Source: Jiangella alba
Lineage (GTDB): Bacteria; Actinomycetota; Actinomycetes; Jiangellales; Jiangellaceae
NCBI RefSeq assembly: GCF_900106035.1
Contig: NZ_FNUC01000004.1
Span: 1,550,001 to 1,614,000, forward strand
DNA length: 64,000 nt
Reading direction: 5' to 3'
Positions 8,205 to 16,779 of the stretch are shown in pieces (positions within the stretch are counted from its first letter, which is position 1; each line of letters begins with the position of its first letter). Below the pieces are notes generated by a model. The model did no database searches. It was not told where the DNA came from and saw only the letters and a list, made by a program, of their open reading frames with translations. Position numbers and translations under genes: made by a program.

Positions 8205-9394
8205 TGGCCAGGCGGGCGAACATCCTGCATGCCGACCTCGACGCCTTCTACGCGTCGGTCGAGCAGCGCGACGACCCCGACCTGCGCGGCAAGCCCGTCA
8301 TCGTCGGCGGGGGTGTGGTGCTGGCGGCCAGCTACGAGGCCAAGGCGCGCGGCGTGCGCACGGCGATGGGCGGCCGGCAGGCGCGCCGGCTGTGCCCCGA
8401 CGCCGTCGTCGTCTCGCCGCGCATGTCCGCCTACTCCGCGGCCAGCGAGGCGGTGTTCGAGGTGTTCCGGCGCACCACCCCGATGGTCGAAGGGCTCTCC
8501 ATCGACGAGGCGTTCCTCGACGTCGGCGGGCTGGCGAAGATCTCCGGTTCACCGCCCGAGATCGCCGCCCGGCTCCGCGCCGACGTGCTGCGCACCGTCG
8601 GGCTGCCCATCACCGTCGGCGTCGCCCGCACGAAGTTCCTCGCCAAGGTGGCCAGCGCCGTCGCCAAGCCCGACGGCCTGCTGGTGGTCGAGCCCGACCG
8701 CGAGCTCGACTTCCTGCATCCGCTGCCGATCGAGAGGCTGTGGGGCGTCGGCGAGAAGACGTCGGTGAAGCTGCGCCAGCGCGGCATCCACACCGTCGGC
8801 GACGTCGCTCTGCTCGCGGAGCGCTCGCTGGTCGCCATCGTCGGCCCGGCGGCCGGCCGGCACCTGCACGCGCTCTCCATCGGCCGCGACCCGCGCCGCG
8901 TCGTCGTCGGCCAGCGCCGCCACTCCATCGGGTCGCAGCACGCGCTCGGCAGCCGCCGCCGCACGCCGGCCGAGCTGGACGCCGTCGTCGTCGGCATCAT
9001 CGACCGCGTCACCCGGCGGCTGCGCGCCGCCCACCGGGTCTGCCGCACCGTCGTGCTGCGGCTGCGCTTCGACGACTACACCCGGGCGACCCGCTCGCAC
9101 ACGCTGGCCGAGCCGACGTCGCACACCGGGCAGCTGCTCACCGTGGTGCGCAACCTCGTCGCGGCCACGGCGCCGACCATCGAGGCGCGCGGCCTCACGC
9201 TGGTCGGCGTCGCGCTGAGCAACCTCGAGGACGACGATCCGCTGCAGCTGGCGCTGCCCATCGACCGCCACGGCGGCAGCGCCCTCGACGCCACCGTCGA
9301 CGACGTCCGCAACCGCTTCGGCGTCAGCGCCGTCACCCGGGCCGTGCTGCTGAACAAGGACGAGGGCCTCGTCATGCCGATGCTGCCGGACTGA
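8198..9394 (+). CDS. dinB: DNA polymerase IV (Y-family, DinB)
   Basis: A 398-residue translesion polymerase. Palm and finger motifs are intact: ILHADLDAFYASVEQ (first catalytic Asp and steric gate region, about residues 9-23), SIDEAFLDV (Asp-Glu pair near residue 105), TVGVARTKFLAKVAS, and the helix-hairpin-helix LWGVGEKTSVKLRQRGIHTV. The little-finger domain covers about 240-350. There is no obvious C-terminal clamp-binding peptide. GTG 8198 and GTG 8204 are both possible starts; neither has a ribosome site, fitting a leaderless mRNA. The SOS box over the start predicts induction by DNA damage. Its 3' end overlaps the convergent reductase gene by 23 bp. Confidence 0.9.
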   Translation: MFVARRANILHADLDAFYASVEQRDDPDLRGKPVIVGGGVVLAASYEAKARGVRTAMGGRQARRLCPDAVVVSPRMSAYSAASEAVFEVFRRTTPMVEGLSIDEAFLDVGGLAKISGSPPEIAARLRADVLRTVGLPITVGVARTKFLAKVASAVAKPDGLLVVEPDRELDFLHPLPIERLWGVGEKTSVKLRQRGIHTVGDVALLAERSLVAIVGPAAGRHLHALSIGRDPRRVVVGQRRHSIGSQHALGSRRRTPAELDAVVVGIIDRVTRRLRAAHRVCRTVVLRLRFDDYTRATRSHTLAEPTSHTGQLLTVVRNLVAATAPTIEARGLTLVGVALSNLEDDDPLQLALPIDRHGGSALDATVDDVRNRFGVSAVTRAVLLNKDEGLVMPMLPD

Positions 9395-9959
9395 CCACGC
9401 GATAGCGCAGGTGGGTGGCCTCCGGGGTGTCGAAGACGCGGACGATCTCGAGCTCGATCTCCGCGGGCAGCAGGTCGAACAGCCGCCGGCCCCCGCCGAG
9501 CAGCACCGGCACCTGGGCGAGCTGCAGCTCGTCCAGCACGCCGGCCGCGAGCGCCTGCTGGGCGGTGTGCCCGCCCTGGACGTGCACGTCCTTGTCGCCG
9601 GCGGCGGCCCGTGCCTGCTCCATCGCGCTGGCGATGCCGTCGGTCACGTAGGTCACCAGCGGGTAGCCGAACCGCGCGGCCGGCCCCGGCGGGCGGTGGC
9701 TGACGACGAAGATCGGCAGGCCGCCGAGGTCGCCGCCCCAGTGGTCCATCAGCTCGGCCGTGCGCCGCCCGGTGACGACGGCGCCGGCCGCCCCCATCGC
9801 CTCCATCACCTGCGCCGCCGGCCCTGTGACCTCGGCGAACTCGCCGCCCGGCGCGAACCACTCGTGCAGCCGGTGTCCCTCGGGGCCGCCGAGGAAGTCG
9901 TCGGGAGCGGCGATGTAGCCGTCGACGGACACGGACATGTAGAGCACCGATGTGGACAT
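9372..9959 (-). CDS. RibD C-terminal/dihydrofolate reductase-family protein
   Basis: A 195-residue NADPH-binding protein of the RibD C-terminal family, not a folate reductase proper. It starts LYMSVSVDGYIAAPDDF; GAVVTGRRTAELMDHWGG and VHVQGGHTAQQALAAGVLDE mark the nucleotide site and the region before the last strands. These proteins are common single-gene accessories in actinobacteria with unknown substrates. AAGGAGGG lies before ATG 9957-9959. A perfect 10-bp inverted repeat lies 33 bp upstream, so an unlinked repressor, perhaps TetR-like, probably controls it. Confidence 0.8.
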   Translation of the reverse strand: MSTSVLYMSVSVDGYIAAPDDFLGGPEGHRLHEWFAPGGEFAEVTGPAAQVMEAMGAAGAVVTGRRTAELMDHWGGDLGGLPIFVVSHRPPGPAARFGYPLVTYVTDGIASAMEQARAAAGDKDVHVQGGHTAQQALAAGVLDELQLAQVPVLLGGGRRLFDLLPAEIELEIVRVFDTPEATHLRYRVVSPAASA

Positions 9960-9991
9960 GGTCCCTCCTTCGTGAGGTGCCCGGCGGACTC

Positions 9992-10014
9992 AACTGTGTC
10001 CTATGGACACAGTT
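9992..10014. promoter_or_regulatory. Operator-like inverted repeat
   Basis: AACTGTGTCC-TAT-GGACACAGTT is a perfect 10-bp inverted repeat with a 3-base centre, between the leftward reductase gene (start 9959) and the rightward gene at 10076. Neither neighbour is a regulator, so the binding protein is encoded elsewhere. The size and symmetry suit a TetR-family dimer; this is an inference. Confidence 0.6.
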
Positions 10015-10075
10015 TGCGCAAGACTTGGTGGCCCGAGATGTCCGGAACCGCCCCCATGAGTGTCGTCCAGCCGGA

Positions 10076-10687
10076 ATGATGGTCCCCGTGGCGGCGGACG
10101 CTTCCGATCTGCGAGATGACGCGCTCTGGCTCGGCGGTGCCTACGAGCTGGCCGTCGAGTTGGGCGAACGCGACGATGCGCGCCTCGAGGCGGCGTTGAC
10201 GACGCTGTGGGCGGCCGCCGAGGTCGCCGGGTGTCATGCGGCCGGCCGCGACGACCCCGGCACGTGGACCGACGCGCCGTGCAGCGCGGCCGAACTGCAG
10301 CGGCACGGCCGGCTGGCCGGGCTCGTCACGCTGCCACGCCAGCGCACCGTCGTGTGCGGGGCGCGGGCCGTCCGGCAGGTGTCCGGCACCGACTGGCTGG
10401 TGTTCTTCATCCCGGTCGGCGCGCTGGATCTCGCCGAACCGCGCAGTGCCGCCTTCCCGTTCCGCGGCGGCGACTCCCTGCTCTGGCGGCGGCCGCTGGA
10501 CCGCTGGCTGGCCGGTATCGGCGCCCGCCTGTTCGCGGCCGTGCCGTTCCGGCTGGCGCTGATCGGTCCCGAGGTCGCGGGCCTGACGACGGCGCGGTCG
10601 CTGGGTGGCCAGCCGCCGGCCGAGCGGTGGGCGGCCTACCTGATCCCGTCCGGCTCCGGCCTGGAATACCACCACGCGGACCGCTGA
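10076..10687 (+). CDS. Conserved hypothetical protein
   Basis: A protein of about 203 residues that I do not recognise. It starts MMVPVAADASDLRDDALWLG (ATG 10076, ATG 10079 or GTG 10088 are all possible; none has a clear ribosome site). The sequence is soluble, with an early helix AYELAVELGERDDARLEAAL followed by mixed alpha/beta segments such as DWLVFFIPVGALDL and PLDRWLAGIGARLFAAVPFR. No catalytic motif or signal peptide is visible. Codon use and GC resemble the neighbours, so it looks like a real gene. Its stop codon lies inside an inverted repeat at 10687-10709. Confidence 0.55.
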   Translation: MMVPVAADASDLRDDALWLGGAYELAVELGERDDARLEAALTTLWAAAEVAGCHAAGRDDPGTWTDAPCSAAELQRHGRLAGLVTLPRQRTVVCGARAVRQVSGTDWLVFFIPVGALDLAEPRSAAFPFRGGDSLLWRRPLDRWLAGIGARLFAAVPFRLALIGPEVAGLTTARSLGGQPPAERWAAYLIPSGSGLEYHHADR

Positions 10688-10753
10688 AGTTGCGCAGTTT
10701 CCGCAACTTGCTCGCTCTACTGGCTTGATTTGAGCAGCTTGACTCGGCATAGT
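10687..10753 (+). promoter_or_regulatory. Promoter and inverted repeat of sugar-acid operon
   Basis: AAGTTGCG-N7-CGCAACTT (10687-10709) is an inverted repeat with 8-bp arms, a candidate operator for the DeoR protein encoded at the end of the operon or a weak terminator for the gene before. Downstream, TTGATT (10725-10730) and CATAGT (10748-10753) are spaced by 17 bp and each match four of six consensus bases. This would start an mRNA near 10760, giving a leader of about 50 nt before GTG 10809. Confidence 0.5.
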
Positions 10754-10808
10754 GGCGCCCACTTCACAGCATCTGCCCCCGTGTCAGGCAACCCGCTGGA
10801 GGATCGGC

Positions 10809-12311
10809 GTGGATCTTCAACTGCTGGCAGCCCTTGTCCTCGGCATCGCCACCATCGTCGTGATCGTGCTCTGGACCCGGCTCGACGCGTTCGTCGCGCT
10901 GCTCGTCGCGGCCCTCGTGACCGGCTTCGTCGCCGGATCGCCGGCCACCGACACCCTGAACTCGATCACGGCCGGGTTCGGCAGCACGATGGGCTCGATC
11001 GGCATCGTCATCGGACTGGGGGTCGCCGTCGGCAAGATCCTGGAGGTCTCGGGCGCGGCCGACGCCCTGGCCCGGGCGTTCGTGCGGGCGCTCGGCGCCG
11101 GCCGGGAACCGTGGGCGATGGCCGGAACCGGCGCCATGGTCTCGATCCCGGTGTTCTGCGACTCCGGGTACGTGATCATGAACCCGCTGGCGCGCTCGAT
11201 CGCTCGCCGCAAGCGCGCCGGGTACGTGACGCTGGCGCTCGCGCTCGGGTGCGGCATGACGCTCACCCACCACCTCGTCCCGCCGACGCCGGGCCCGCTC
11301 GGCGTGGCCGGCATCCTCGGCGCCGACCTCGGCGGGCTGGTGCTCGCCGGGCTGGTCTTCACCGTGCTGCTGCTGCCGATCGTCGTGCTGTACGCCCGCT
11401 GGATCGGCCCGCAGCTGGAGAGCCAGCTGCTCCCGCCGGTGCGCGAGTCCGTCTACGGGCGAGCCGGCGTCGCGTCCGGGCCGCCGTCGAGTGCCGTCGG
11501 CCTGCGCGAGCGCGACACCGCCGCGGACACGGACGGCGCCGGGACCGGCGACGACGTCGTGATCGACGACCCCGCGGCGGCGCTCGGGACCCCGCCTCCT
11601 GGCGCGAGCCCGCACCGGGTCTCGGCCGGCGTCGCCTCGCTGCCGCTCGTGGTGCCGCTGCTGCTGATCGTCGCGAACACCGTCACGACGGCCGTCGACC
11701 GCAACCGTCAGGGCGTGCTGACCGGCGACGAGGGCTACGAACCGTCCCGGCTCGCCGAGGTCCTGGCCTTCGTGGGCAGCCCGGTCGTCGCGCTGCTGAT
11801 CGGCGTCCTGCTCGCCGTGTACGTGCTGCTGCCGCGCTGGACCACCCGTAGCCAGGTGGGCGGCTGGCTGTCCGAGGCGGCCTCCTCGGCCGGGCTGATC
11901 CTGCTGATCACCGGCGCCGGCGGGGCGCTGGGCCAGGTGCTGCGCGACTCCGGGGTCGGCGAGGAGCTGGCCGAGGCGATCGCGTCGGCCAGCCTGCCGG
12001 GTGTGCTCGTGCCGTTCCTGGTCGCCACGCTGGTCCGGATCGCGCAGGGCTCCGGGACGGTCGCGATGATCACGGCCGCGTCGGTGTCGGCGCCGCTGGT
12101 GCCGTCGCTGGGGCTCGCTCCGCTGGCGGCCGCCCTGGCCTGCTGCGCCGGCTCGATGGTGTTCAGCTACTTCAACGACTCGTACTTCTGGGTGGTGACC
12201 CGGTTCACCGGGCTCGACGGCGTGGCGGCGATCCGCGGCTGGTCCGGCATCACCACCGCCGTGTGGCTCGGCTCGCTGCCGCTGGTCCTGGTCGCCGGGG
12301 CCGTGTTGTGA
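10809..12311 (+). CDS. GntP-family sugar-acid permease
   Basis: A 500-residue membrane transporter of the gluconate:H+ symporter (GntP) family. GTG 10809 is chosen because GGAGGA precedes it and the first helix (LLAALVLGIATIVVIVLW) follows at once. Family landmarks are GFGSTMGSIGIVIGLGVAVG, SIPVFCDSGYVIMNPLARSI and HHLVPPTPGPLGVAGILGAD. A loop of about 80 residues with acidic and proline-rich sequence (about 215-290) splits the two helix blocks. The kinase gene starts inside its stop codon (GTGA overlap), so the substrate is very probably the acid used by the kinase. Confidence 0.85.
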   Translation: MDLQLLAALVLGIATIVVIVLWTRLDAFVALLVAALVTGFVAGSPATDTLNSITAGFGSTMGSIGIVIGLGVAVGKILEVSGAADALARAFVRALGAGREPWAMAGTGAMVSIPVFCDSGYVIMNPLARSIARRKRAGYVTLALALGCGMTLTHHLVPPTPGPLGVAGILGADLGGLVLAGLVFTVLLLPIVVLYARWIGPQLESQLLPPVRESVYGRAGVASGPPSSAVGLRERDTAADTDGAGTGDDVVIDDPAAALGTPPPGASPHRVSAGVASLPLVVPLLLIVANTVTTAVDRNRQGVLTGDEGYEPSRLAEVLAFVGSPVVALLIGVLLAVYVLLPRWTTRSQVGGWLSEAASSAGLILLITGAGGALGQVLRDSGVGEELAEAIASASLPGVLVPFLVATLVRIAQGSGTVAMITAASVSAPLVPSLGLAPLAAALACCAGSMVFSYFNDSYFWVVTRFTGLDGVAAIRGWSGITTAVWLGSLPLVLVAGAVL

Positions 12312-13636
12312 CGACGGCCGCGCTGCTCGTCATCGCCGACGATCTGACCGGGGCCAACGCGGCCGCCGCCGGGTTCGCCCGGGCCGGTCTGCGGTCGGTG
12401 ACGGCCGGCGCGGACCAGCCGCCGGGCGTCGTGGCCGAGCTCGCGTCCCGCTACGACGCCGTCGTCGTCAGCACGGACGCGCGGCACGCGTCCGGGCCGG
12501 AGGCCGCCGGGCGGGCCACGGCCGTCGTGCGCGCGGGCTGGCCGGTGCGGCTGGTCTGCAACCGGGTCGACTCCACCCTGCGGGGCAACGTCGGCGCGAC
12601 GACGGCGGCGGTGCTGGCCGCCGTCACGGCCGAGTCGGGGCGCCGCGCGGTGGCGCTGTGCGCGCCGGCGCACCCGGAGGCGGGCCGGCAGACGGTCGAG
12701 GGACGGCAGCTGCTCGACGGCGTCCGGCTGGAGGACACCGAGCTGGCCCGCGATCCGCGATCGCCCGTGCGCCGGTCCGAGGTGGCGCTGCTGCTGGGGG
12801 AGCAGGCGGACCTGCGCATCGCGGAGCTGCCCCTCTCGCTCGTCACGGGAGGCACCGCCGCGCTGGCCGACGGCGTCCGTGACAGGCTCGCGGCCGGCGC
12901 CGACGTCATCGTCGCCGACGCGCTCACACTCGAGCACCTGGACCGGACGGCGGCAGCGGCGGTCGCGGCGGGCGGCGACGACGTCGTCTGGGTGGGCGTC
13001 GACCCCGGTCCCGCGTCCGTGGCCCTGGCCCGTGCGCTGGGAATCGCCGGGAGCGCCGAGGGCGCACCGCTGCTCGCGGTCTCCGGCTCGGCGACCGGTC
13101 TCACCCGGCTTCAGCTGGCCAGGCTGCGGGCCGCGCGGCGGGTGACGGTGGTGCCCGCGGCCCCGTCGGACAGCGGCCCGGTCCCCGACGTGGACGCGAC
13201 GGCCGCCGCGCTGTCGCACGCCCTGGCCGCCGCCGGCGCGGCCGACGTCGTGCTGCTCGCGTCCGTGCTCGACGACGCCGACGTCGTCGGCATCACGCCG
13301 GACGACGCGCCACTCCTGCCCGCCGCGCTGGCCCGGGTGGCGCGGCGGGCGCTGGAGACGCGGGCGGTGGACGGGCTCTTCGCGACCGGCGGCGACCTGG
13401 CCGCCGCGCTGTTCGCGGAGCTCGGCGCCTACGGTCTCGACGTGGAGACCGAGGTGGAACCGCTCGCCGTGGCCGGCACCGTCGTCGGCGGGCCCTGGGC
13501 CGGCCTGCCGGTGGTCACGAAGGGCGGGCTGATCGGTTCCGCCGACACCATCGTCGGCTGCGGCGACCACCTGCGCGCCACCGCCGAGGCGACCCGCCGC
13601 CGCGTCCACGCCGCGCAGTCCCGAACACCGCAGTGA
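12308..13636 (+). CDS. dtnK: DUF1537 four-carbon acid sugar kinase
   Basis: A 442-residue kinase of the DUF1537 family, which phosphorylates four-carbon sugar acids (threonate, erythronate) at O4. The N-terminal sugar-binding signature LLVIADDLTGANAAAAGFAR and the substrate loop NRVDSTLRGN are clear; the C-terminal ATP domain has FATGGDLAAALF and GGPWAGLPVVTKGGLIGSAD. Next to only a PdxA homologue, with no separate dehydrogenase or aldolase, the known match is DtnK of the D-threonate pathway. GTG 12308 overlaps the permease stop by 4 bp. The exact stereoisomer used cannot be read from sequence. Confidence 0.8.
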   Translation: MTTAALLVIADDLTGANAAAAGFARAGLRSVTAGADQPPGVVAELASRYDAVVVSTDARHASGPEAAGRATAVVRAGWPVRLVCNRVDSTLRGNVGATTAAVLAAVTAESGRRAVALCAPAHPEAGRQTVEGRQLLDGVRLEDTELARDPRSPVRRSEVALLLGEQADLRIAELPLSLVTGGTAALADGVRDRLAAGADVIVADALTLEHLDRTAAAAVAAGGDDVVWVGVDPGPASVALARALGIAGSAEGAPLLAVSGSATGLTRLQLARLRAARRVTVVPAAPSDSGPVPDVDATAAALSHALAAAGAADVVLLASVLDDADVVGITPDDAPLLPAALARVARRALETRAVDGLFATGGDLAAALFAELGAYGLDVETEVEPLAVAGTVVGGPWAGLPVVTKGGLIGSADTIVGCGDHLRATAEATRRRVHAAQSRTPQ

Positions 13637-13655
13637 ACCGAACCCGGAGGTACCG

Positions 13656-14696
13656 ATGACCCGTCCCGTCCTTGCCGTCACGCTCGGCGATCCCGCCGGG
13701 ATCGGCCCGGAGATCACCGCGCGGACGCTGGCCGAGGTCGCCGGCCAGGACGCCCACCACGGCGTCGCCGTCGGTGACGCCGAGGCGCTGCGCCGCGGCG
13801 CCCGGGCCGCCGGGCTGGACGTCGACGTCCGTGTCGTCCCGGACTTCGCCGTCCCGCCCGCCGGGCCCGGCACCATCGACGTCGTCGACACCGGCGTGCT
13901 CGGCGCCGACGTCCCCGCCTGGGGGACGGTCGACGCGCGGGCCGGGCGGGCGGCGGTGGCCGCCATCGAGACGGCCACGCGCGCGGCGCTCGACGGCGCC
14001 GTCGCGGGCATCGTCACGGGCCCGATCAACAAGGAGGCGATCTGGGCGGCCGGGTCGCAGCACCTCGGGCACACCGAGATGCTCGGCGAGCTGACCGGCG
14101 TCACCCGTCAGGACACCATGTTCGTGGTCCGCAACACCGCCGTCGAGGGGCATCACCTGCGGATCTTCTTCACCACCAGGCACGTGTCGCTGCGCCGGGC
14201 GCTGGACCAGATCACCCGGGAGTCGGTGGGCCGGTCGATCCGTGAGGCGATCGTCGCCCTGCGGGTGTTCGGCGTGGCCGAGCCGCGGCTGGCGGTGGCG
14301 GCGATCAACCCGCACGGCGGCGAGAACGGCGCCTTCGGCGACGAGGAGATCGTGCACATCGGGCCGGCCTGCGACGACGCGCGCGCCGAGGGCCTGTCCG
14401 TCACCGGTCCCGTGCCCGCGGACTCGGTGTTCCACCAGGGGCTCACCGGCCGGTACGACGGCGTGCTCTCGCACTTCCACGACCAGGGCCACATCGCCGC
14501 CAAGACCGTCGACTTCGACGGCACCATCTCCGTCACGGTCGGCCTGCCGATCCTGCGCACATCGGTCGACCACGGCACGGCATTCGACATCGCCGGCACC
14601 GGACGGGCCGACCACGGGACAATGCTGTCGGCATACCTCGCGGGGGTCGACTACAGCCCGTACGTCCCGGCCATCCGCGCCACCTACGGCAGCTGA
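13656..14696 (+). CDS. pdxA2: PdxA2-type acid-sugar-phosphate dehydrogenase
   Basis: A 346-residue metal- and NAD-dependent dehydrogenase of the PdxA family. It shows GDPAGIGPEI at the N-terminus, GPINKEAI, GHTEMLGELTG and the metal-binding histidines in DGVLSHFHDQGHIAAKTVDF and RTSVDHGTAFDIAG. In DUF1537 operons this enzyme oxidises and decarboxylates D-threonate 4-phosphate to dihydroxyacetone phosphate, rather than making pyridoxal phosphate. CGGAGGT lies just before ATG 13656. The gene follows the kinase by 19 bp. Confidence 0.85.
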   Translation: MTRPVLAVTLGDPAGIGPEITARTLAEVAGQDAHHGVAVGDAEALRRGARAAGLDVDVRVVPDFAVPPAGPGTIDVVDTGVLGADVPAWGTVDARAGRAAVAAIETATRAALDGAVAGIVTGPINKEAIWAAGSQHLGHTEMLGELTGVTRQDTMFVVRNTAVEGHHLRIFFTTRHVSLRRALDQITRESVGRSIREAIVALRVFGVAEPRLAVAAINPHGGENGAFGDEEIVHIGPACDDARAEGLSVTGPVPADSVFHQGLTGRYDGVLSHFHDQGHIAAKTVDFDGTISVTVGLPILRTSVDHGTAFDIAGTGRADHGTMLSAYLAGVDYSPYVPAIRATYGS

Positions 14697-14711
14697 CGAA
14701 TCGGGGGACGG

Positions 14712-15500
14712 GTGGAACGACGCAGCGCCCGCCGCGGCACGCGGGAACGCCATGACGCACTGGTCACCCTGCTGCGGCAGGGCATCACGCAGGTCGAGGA
14801 GCTCGCGGCGCAGCTGTCGGTGTCGCCGTCGACGGTGCGGCGCGACCTCAGCCGCCTGAACGCCGAGCGGCGGGTGGCCCGCACGTACGGCGGCGCGCTC
14901 GTCCCCGAGGCGTTCCACGAGCGTCCGATCGAGGAGAGCGCGCGGGTGCAGCTGCAGGCCAAGGCCGCCATCGCCGCGGCGGCCCTCCCGCTCGTCGAGC
15001 CGGGCAGCACGGTCTTCCTCGACGCGGGGACCACCTGCGGTGCGCTGGCCCGGCTGCTGGCTGAGCAGGACTGGGGCGGCGACGGCCTCACCGTCGTCAC
15101 CCGCGGGCTCGAGACCGCCGTCGTCCTGACGGCCTCCGACCACGTCGAGACGGTGATCGTCGGCGGCCGGGTGCGCCGGCTCAGCCACGGTGTCGTCGGC
15201 CCGCTGGCCGACCTCGCCATCGACCGCCTCGGGTTCGCCGTCGCCTTCCTCGGCGCCGACGCGGTCGACCCCGCCCGCGGCGTCGGCGAGCCGACGCTGG
15301 AGGAGATCGCGGTCAAGGAGCGGGTCGCCGCCCGGGCCGGTCGCGTCGTCGTGCTGGCCGACGCCAGCAAGCTCGAGGTGACGACGGCGCCCGCGTGGAC
15401 GAGTCTGGAACGGGGCTGGACGCTCATCACCGACGCCGCCGCGGCCCCCGATCTCGGCCGCCGGTGTCACGACGCCGGCGTCACGCTGGTCCGCGGCTGA
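14712..15500 (+). CDS. DeoR/GlpR-family repressor
   Basis: A 262-residue sugar-phosphate-responsive repressor. The DeoR helix-turn-helix is ITQVEELAAQLSVSPSTVRR followed by DLSRLNAERRVARTYGGAL (about residues 25-65). The effector domain has the usual FLDAGTTCGALARLL, TVVTRGLETA, GGRVRRLSHGVVGPLA and FLGADAVDPARGVGEPTLEE segments. GTG 14712 follows GGGGA. As the last gene of the permease-kinase-PdxA2 operon it probably represses that operon and responds to a phosphorylated intermediate. Confidence 0.85.
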   Translation: MERRSARRGTRERHDALVTLLRQGITQVEELAAQLSVSPSTVRRDLSRLNAERRVARTYGGALVPEAFHERPIEESARVQLQAKAAIAAAALPLVEPGSTVFLDAGTTCGALARLLAEQDWGGDGLTVVTRGLETAVVLTASDHVETVIVGGRVRRLSHGVVGPLADLAIDRLGFAVAFLGADAVDPARGVGEPTLEEIAVKERVAARAGRVVVLADASKLEVTTAPAWTSLERGWTLITDAAAAPDLGRRCHDAGVTLVRG

Positions 15501-15509
15501 CCGCTCCGC

Positions 15510-16262
15510 TCAGCCGACCGGGTGGCGCATCCACACGTTGGGCTCGACGTAGACGGCGTGGTCGTGCTCGACGCTGCAGTGCACCGGCACAAGGGCCTGC
15601 GGCACGACGACCTCGCCGGACTCGTCGAACGGCAGGCCGGTCCACTCGCGCCAGTCGGCGAGCGTTCCGGAGATGACCATGGACCGCGGCGCCACCTTCT
15701 CGATGGTCGCGCCGGCCCGCGCGTGCACCCGCAGCCACGGGTCGGCGGGCAGGCCGTCGGGACGGGTGCGGAAGGCGTACTCCGTCATGGGGGTGTGCGG
15801 CTCCTGGTGCTTGGCGCTCGGTCGCACCGGCGCGACGAGTTCGGTGAACCCGAGCCGTCGGACGTTGTCGCGCATGGCCTGGAGCATGATGGCGGCGAGG
15901 CCCTGACCGCGCCGGTCCGGCCGGATGGAGATCTCGAGCGCCGACACCAGGTTGGGCTTCGTGCCGCGGTCGCGGTCGAGCGCCGCCCAGCGGATGACGC
16001 CGTCCCAGCCGTCGTCAGGCAGGTGTTCGCGGTTCTTGCCGCCGAACGCGAACGGGACGGTGTAGGCCAGAGCGACAGGTGTGTCCGGCGGCTCGTAGGC
16101 CGTCAGCACGTGCTCGGGATGATTCCGCTGGACATCCGCGTAGTAGAGGTCGGACGTCGGGTCGTGCTCCATGAACGTGGGCCACAGCTGCGGCAGCTTC
16201 CCGACCAACGCGGACAGCTCGGGCCGCTGGTCCCGAGGCTCGATGATCAAGTTCCCGGACAT
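15510..16262 (-). CDS. GNAT-family acetyltransferase
   Basis: A 250-residue protein with a GNAT core. ALEISIRPDRRGQGLAAIML holds the acetyl-CoA pyrophosphate loop (RRGQGLA) near residue 115, followed by MRDNVRRLGFTELVAPVRPS. The N-terminal third (LWPTFMEHDPTSDLYYADVQ, VALAYTVPFAFGG) and the C-terminal third (GLPADPWLRVHARAGATIEK) are larger than in minimal GNATs and conserved in a group of actinobacterial proteins of unknown substrate. It is convergent with the DeoR gene (9 bp apart). Confidence 0.7.
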   Translation of the reverse strand: MSGNLIIEPRDQRPELSALVGKLPQLWPTFMEHDPTSDLYYADVQRNHPEHVLTAYEPPDTPVALAYTVPFAFGGKNREHLPDDGWDGVIRWAALDRDRGTKPNLVSALEISIRPDRRGQGLAAIMLQAMRDNVRRLGFTELVAPVRPSAKHQEPHTPMTEYAFRTRPDGLPADPWLRVHARAGATIEKVAPRSMVISGTLADWREWTGLPFDESGEVVVPQALVPVHCSVEHDHAVYVEPNVWMRHPVG

Positions 16263-16283
16263 GGCCGGATTGTGTCATCTCGG

Positions 16284-16658
16284 TCAGTCGGGAAGCATGT
16301 CATTTTGCCGCTCGAGCGCCTGCCGCAGGAGCGCCGCCAGCGCCGCGGTGTGCTCCCTGGCCCGGGCGCCCGGCACGGTGCGCAGGTACTGGCCGTCGCC
16401 CGTGAGCAGGTGCTCCGGGTCGTCGAGGAGGGCAGCCTTGTGGAGCGACAGGCCGACACCATCCGTGGTCGCGGCGACGGCGCACACCCAGTGGTGCCAG
16501 TCGCCCGCCGGTCGTGAAGGTCAGCCGGTTCCACTTGATCGCCTCGTCGAGCCCGGGACGGAGGCGCGGACCTGGGCGGCGAGCCGTGCGGCGTCGTCGC
16601 GGCGGGCGGCCGGCAGCTGCTCGAGCCAGGTATCGATGTGGTGTGCCGGACCGGGCAT
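16284..16658 (-). pseudogene. DUF1801-like protein with two compensating frameshifts
   Basis: Read leftwards from ATG 16656-16658 (strong site GAGAGGAGGTG upstream), the gene encodes MPGPAHHIDTWLEQLPAARR and a helical stretch ending SVPGS. It must then change frame near the CCCGGG at 16552-16557 to read LDEAIKWNRLTFTTGG. It returns to the first frame near the CCC at 16503-16505 to read GDWHHWVCAVAATTDGVGLS and LLTGDGQYLRTVPG up to the stop at 16284. Without the shifts, frame 1 meets a stop after SSGTG. The middle piece is still well conserved, so the one-base loss and one-base gain are recent, or are sequencing errors. Confidence 0.7.
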
Positions 16659-16779
16659 GGGATACACCTCCTCTCGGTGGCGTACCCGTCGCTTCCTGGA
16701 CTCAAGCGGACCTGAAGAAAACCGTAAGGCCGTCCGGGCATCGTGGTGTCATCGAGAACGAACCGACCAGGAGGACATC

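Noticed and set aside
9372-9959. Folate dihydrofolate reductase (folA)
   Set aside because: The sequence follows the RibD C-terminal family and lacks thyA or other folate neighbours; the same holds for the gene at 16780.
13656-14696. Vitamin B6 biosynthesis gene pdxA
   Set aside because: It sits in an operon with a DUF1537 kinase, a sugar-acid permease and a DeoR regulator, which is the catabolic PdxA2 context.
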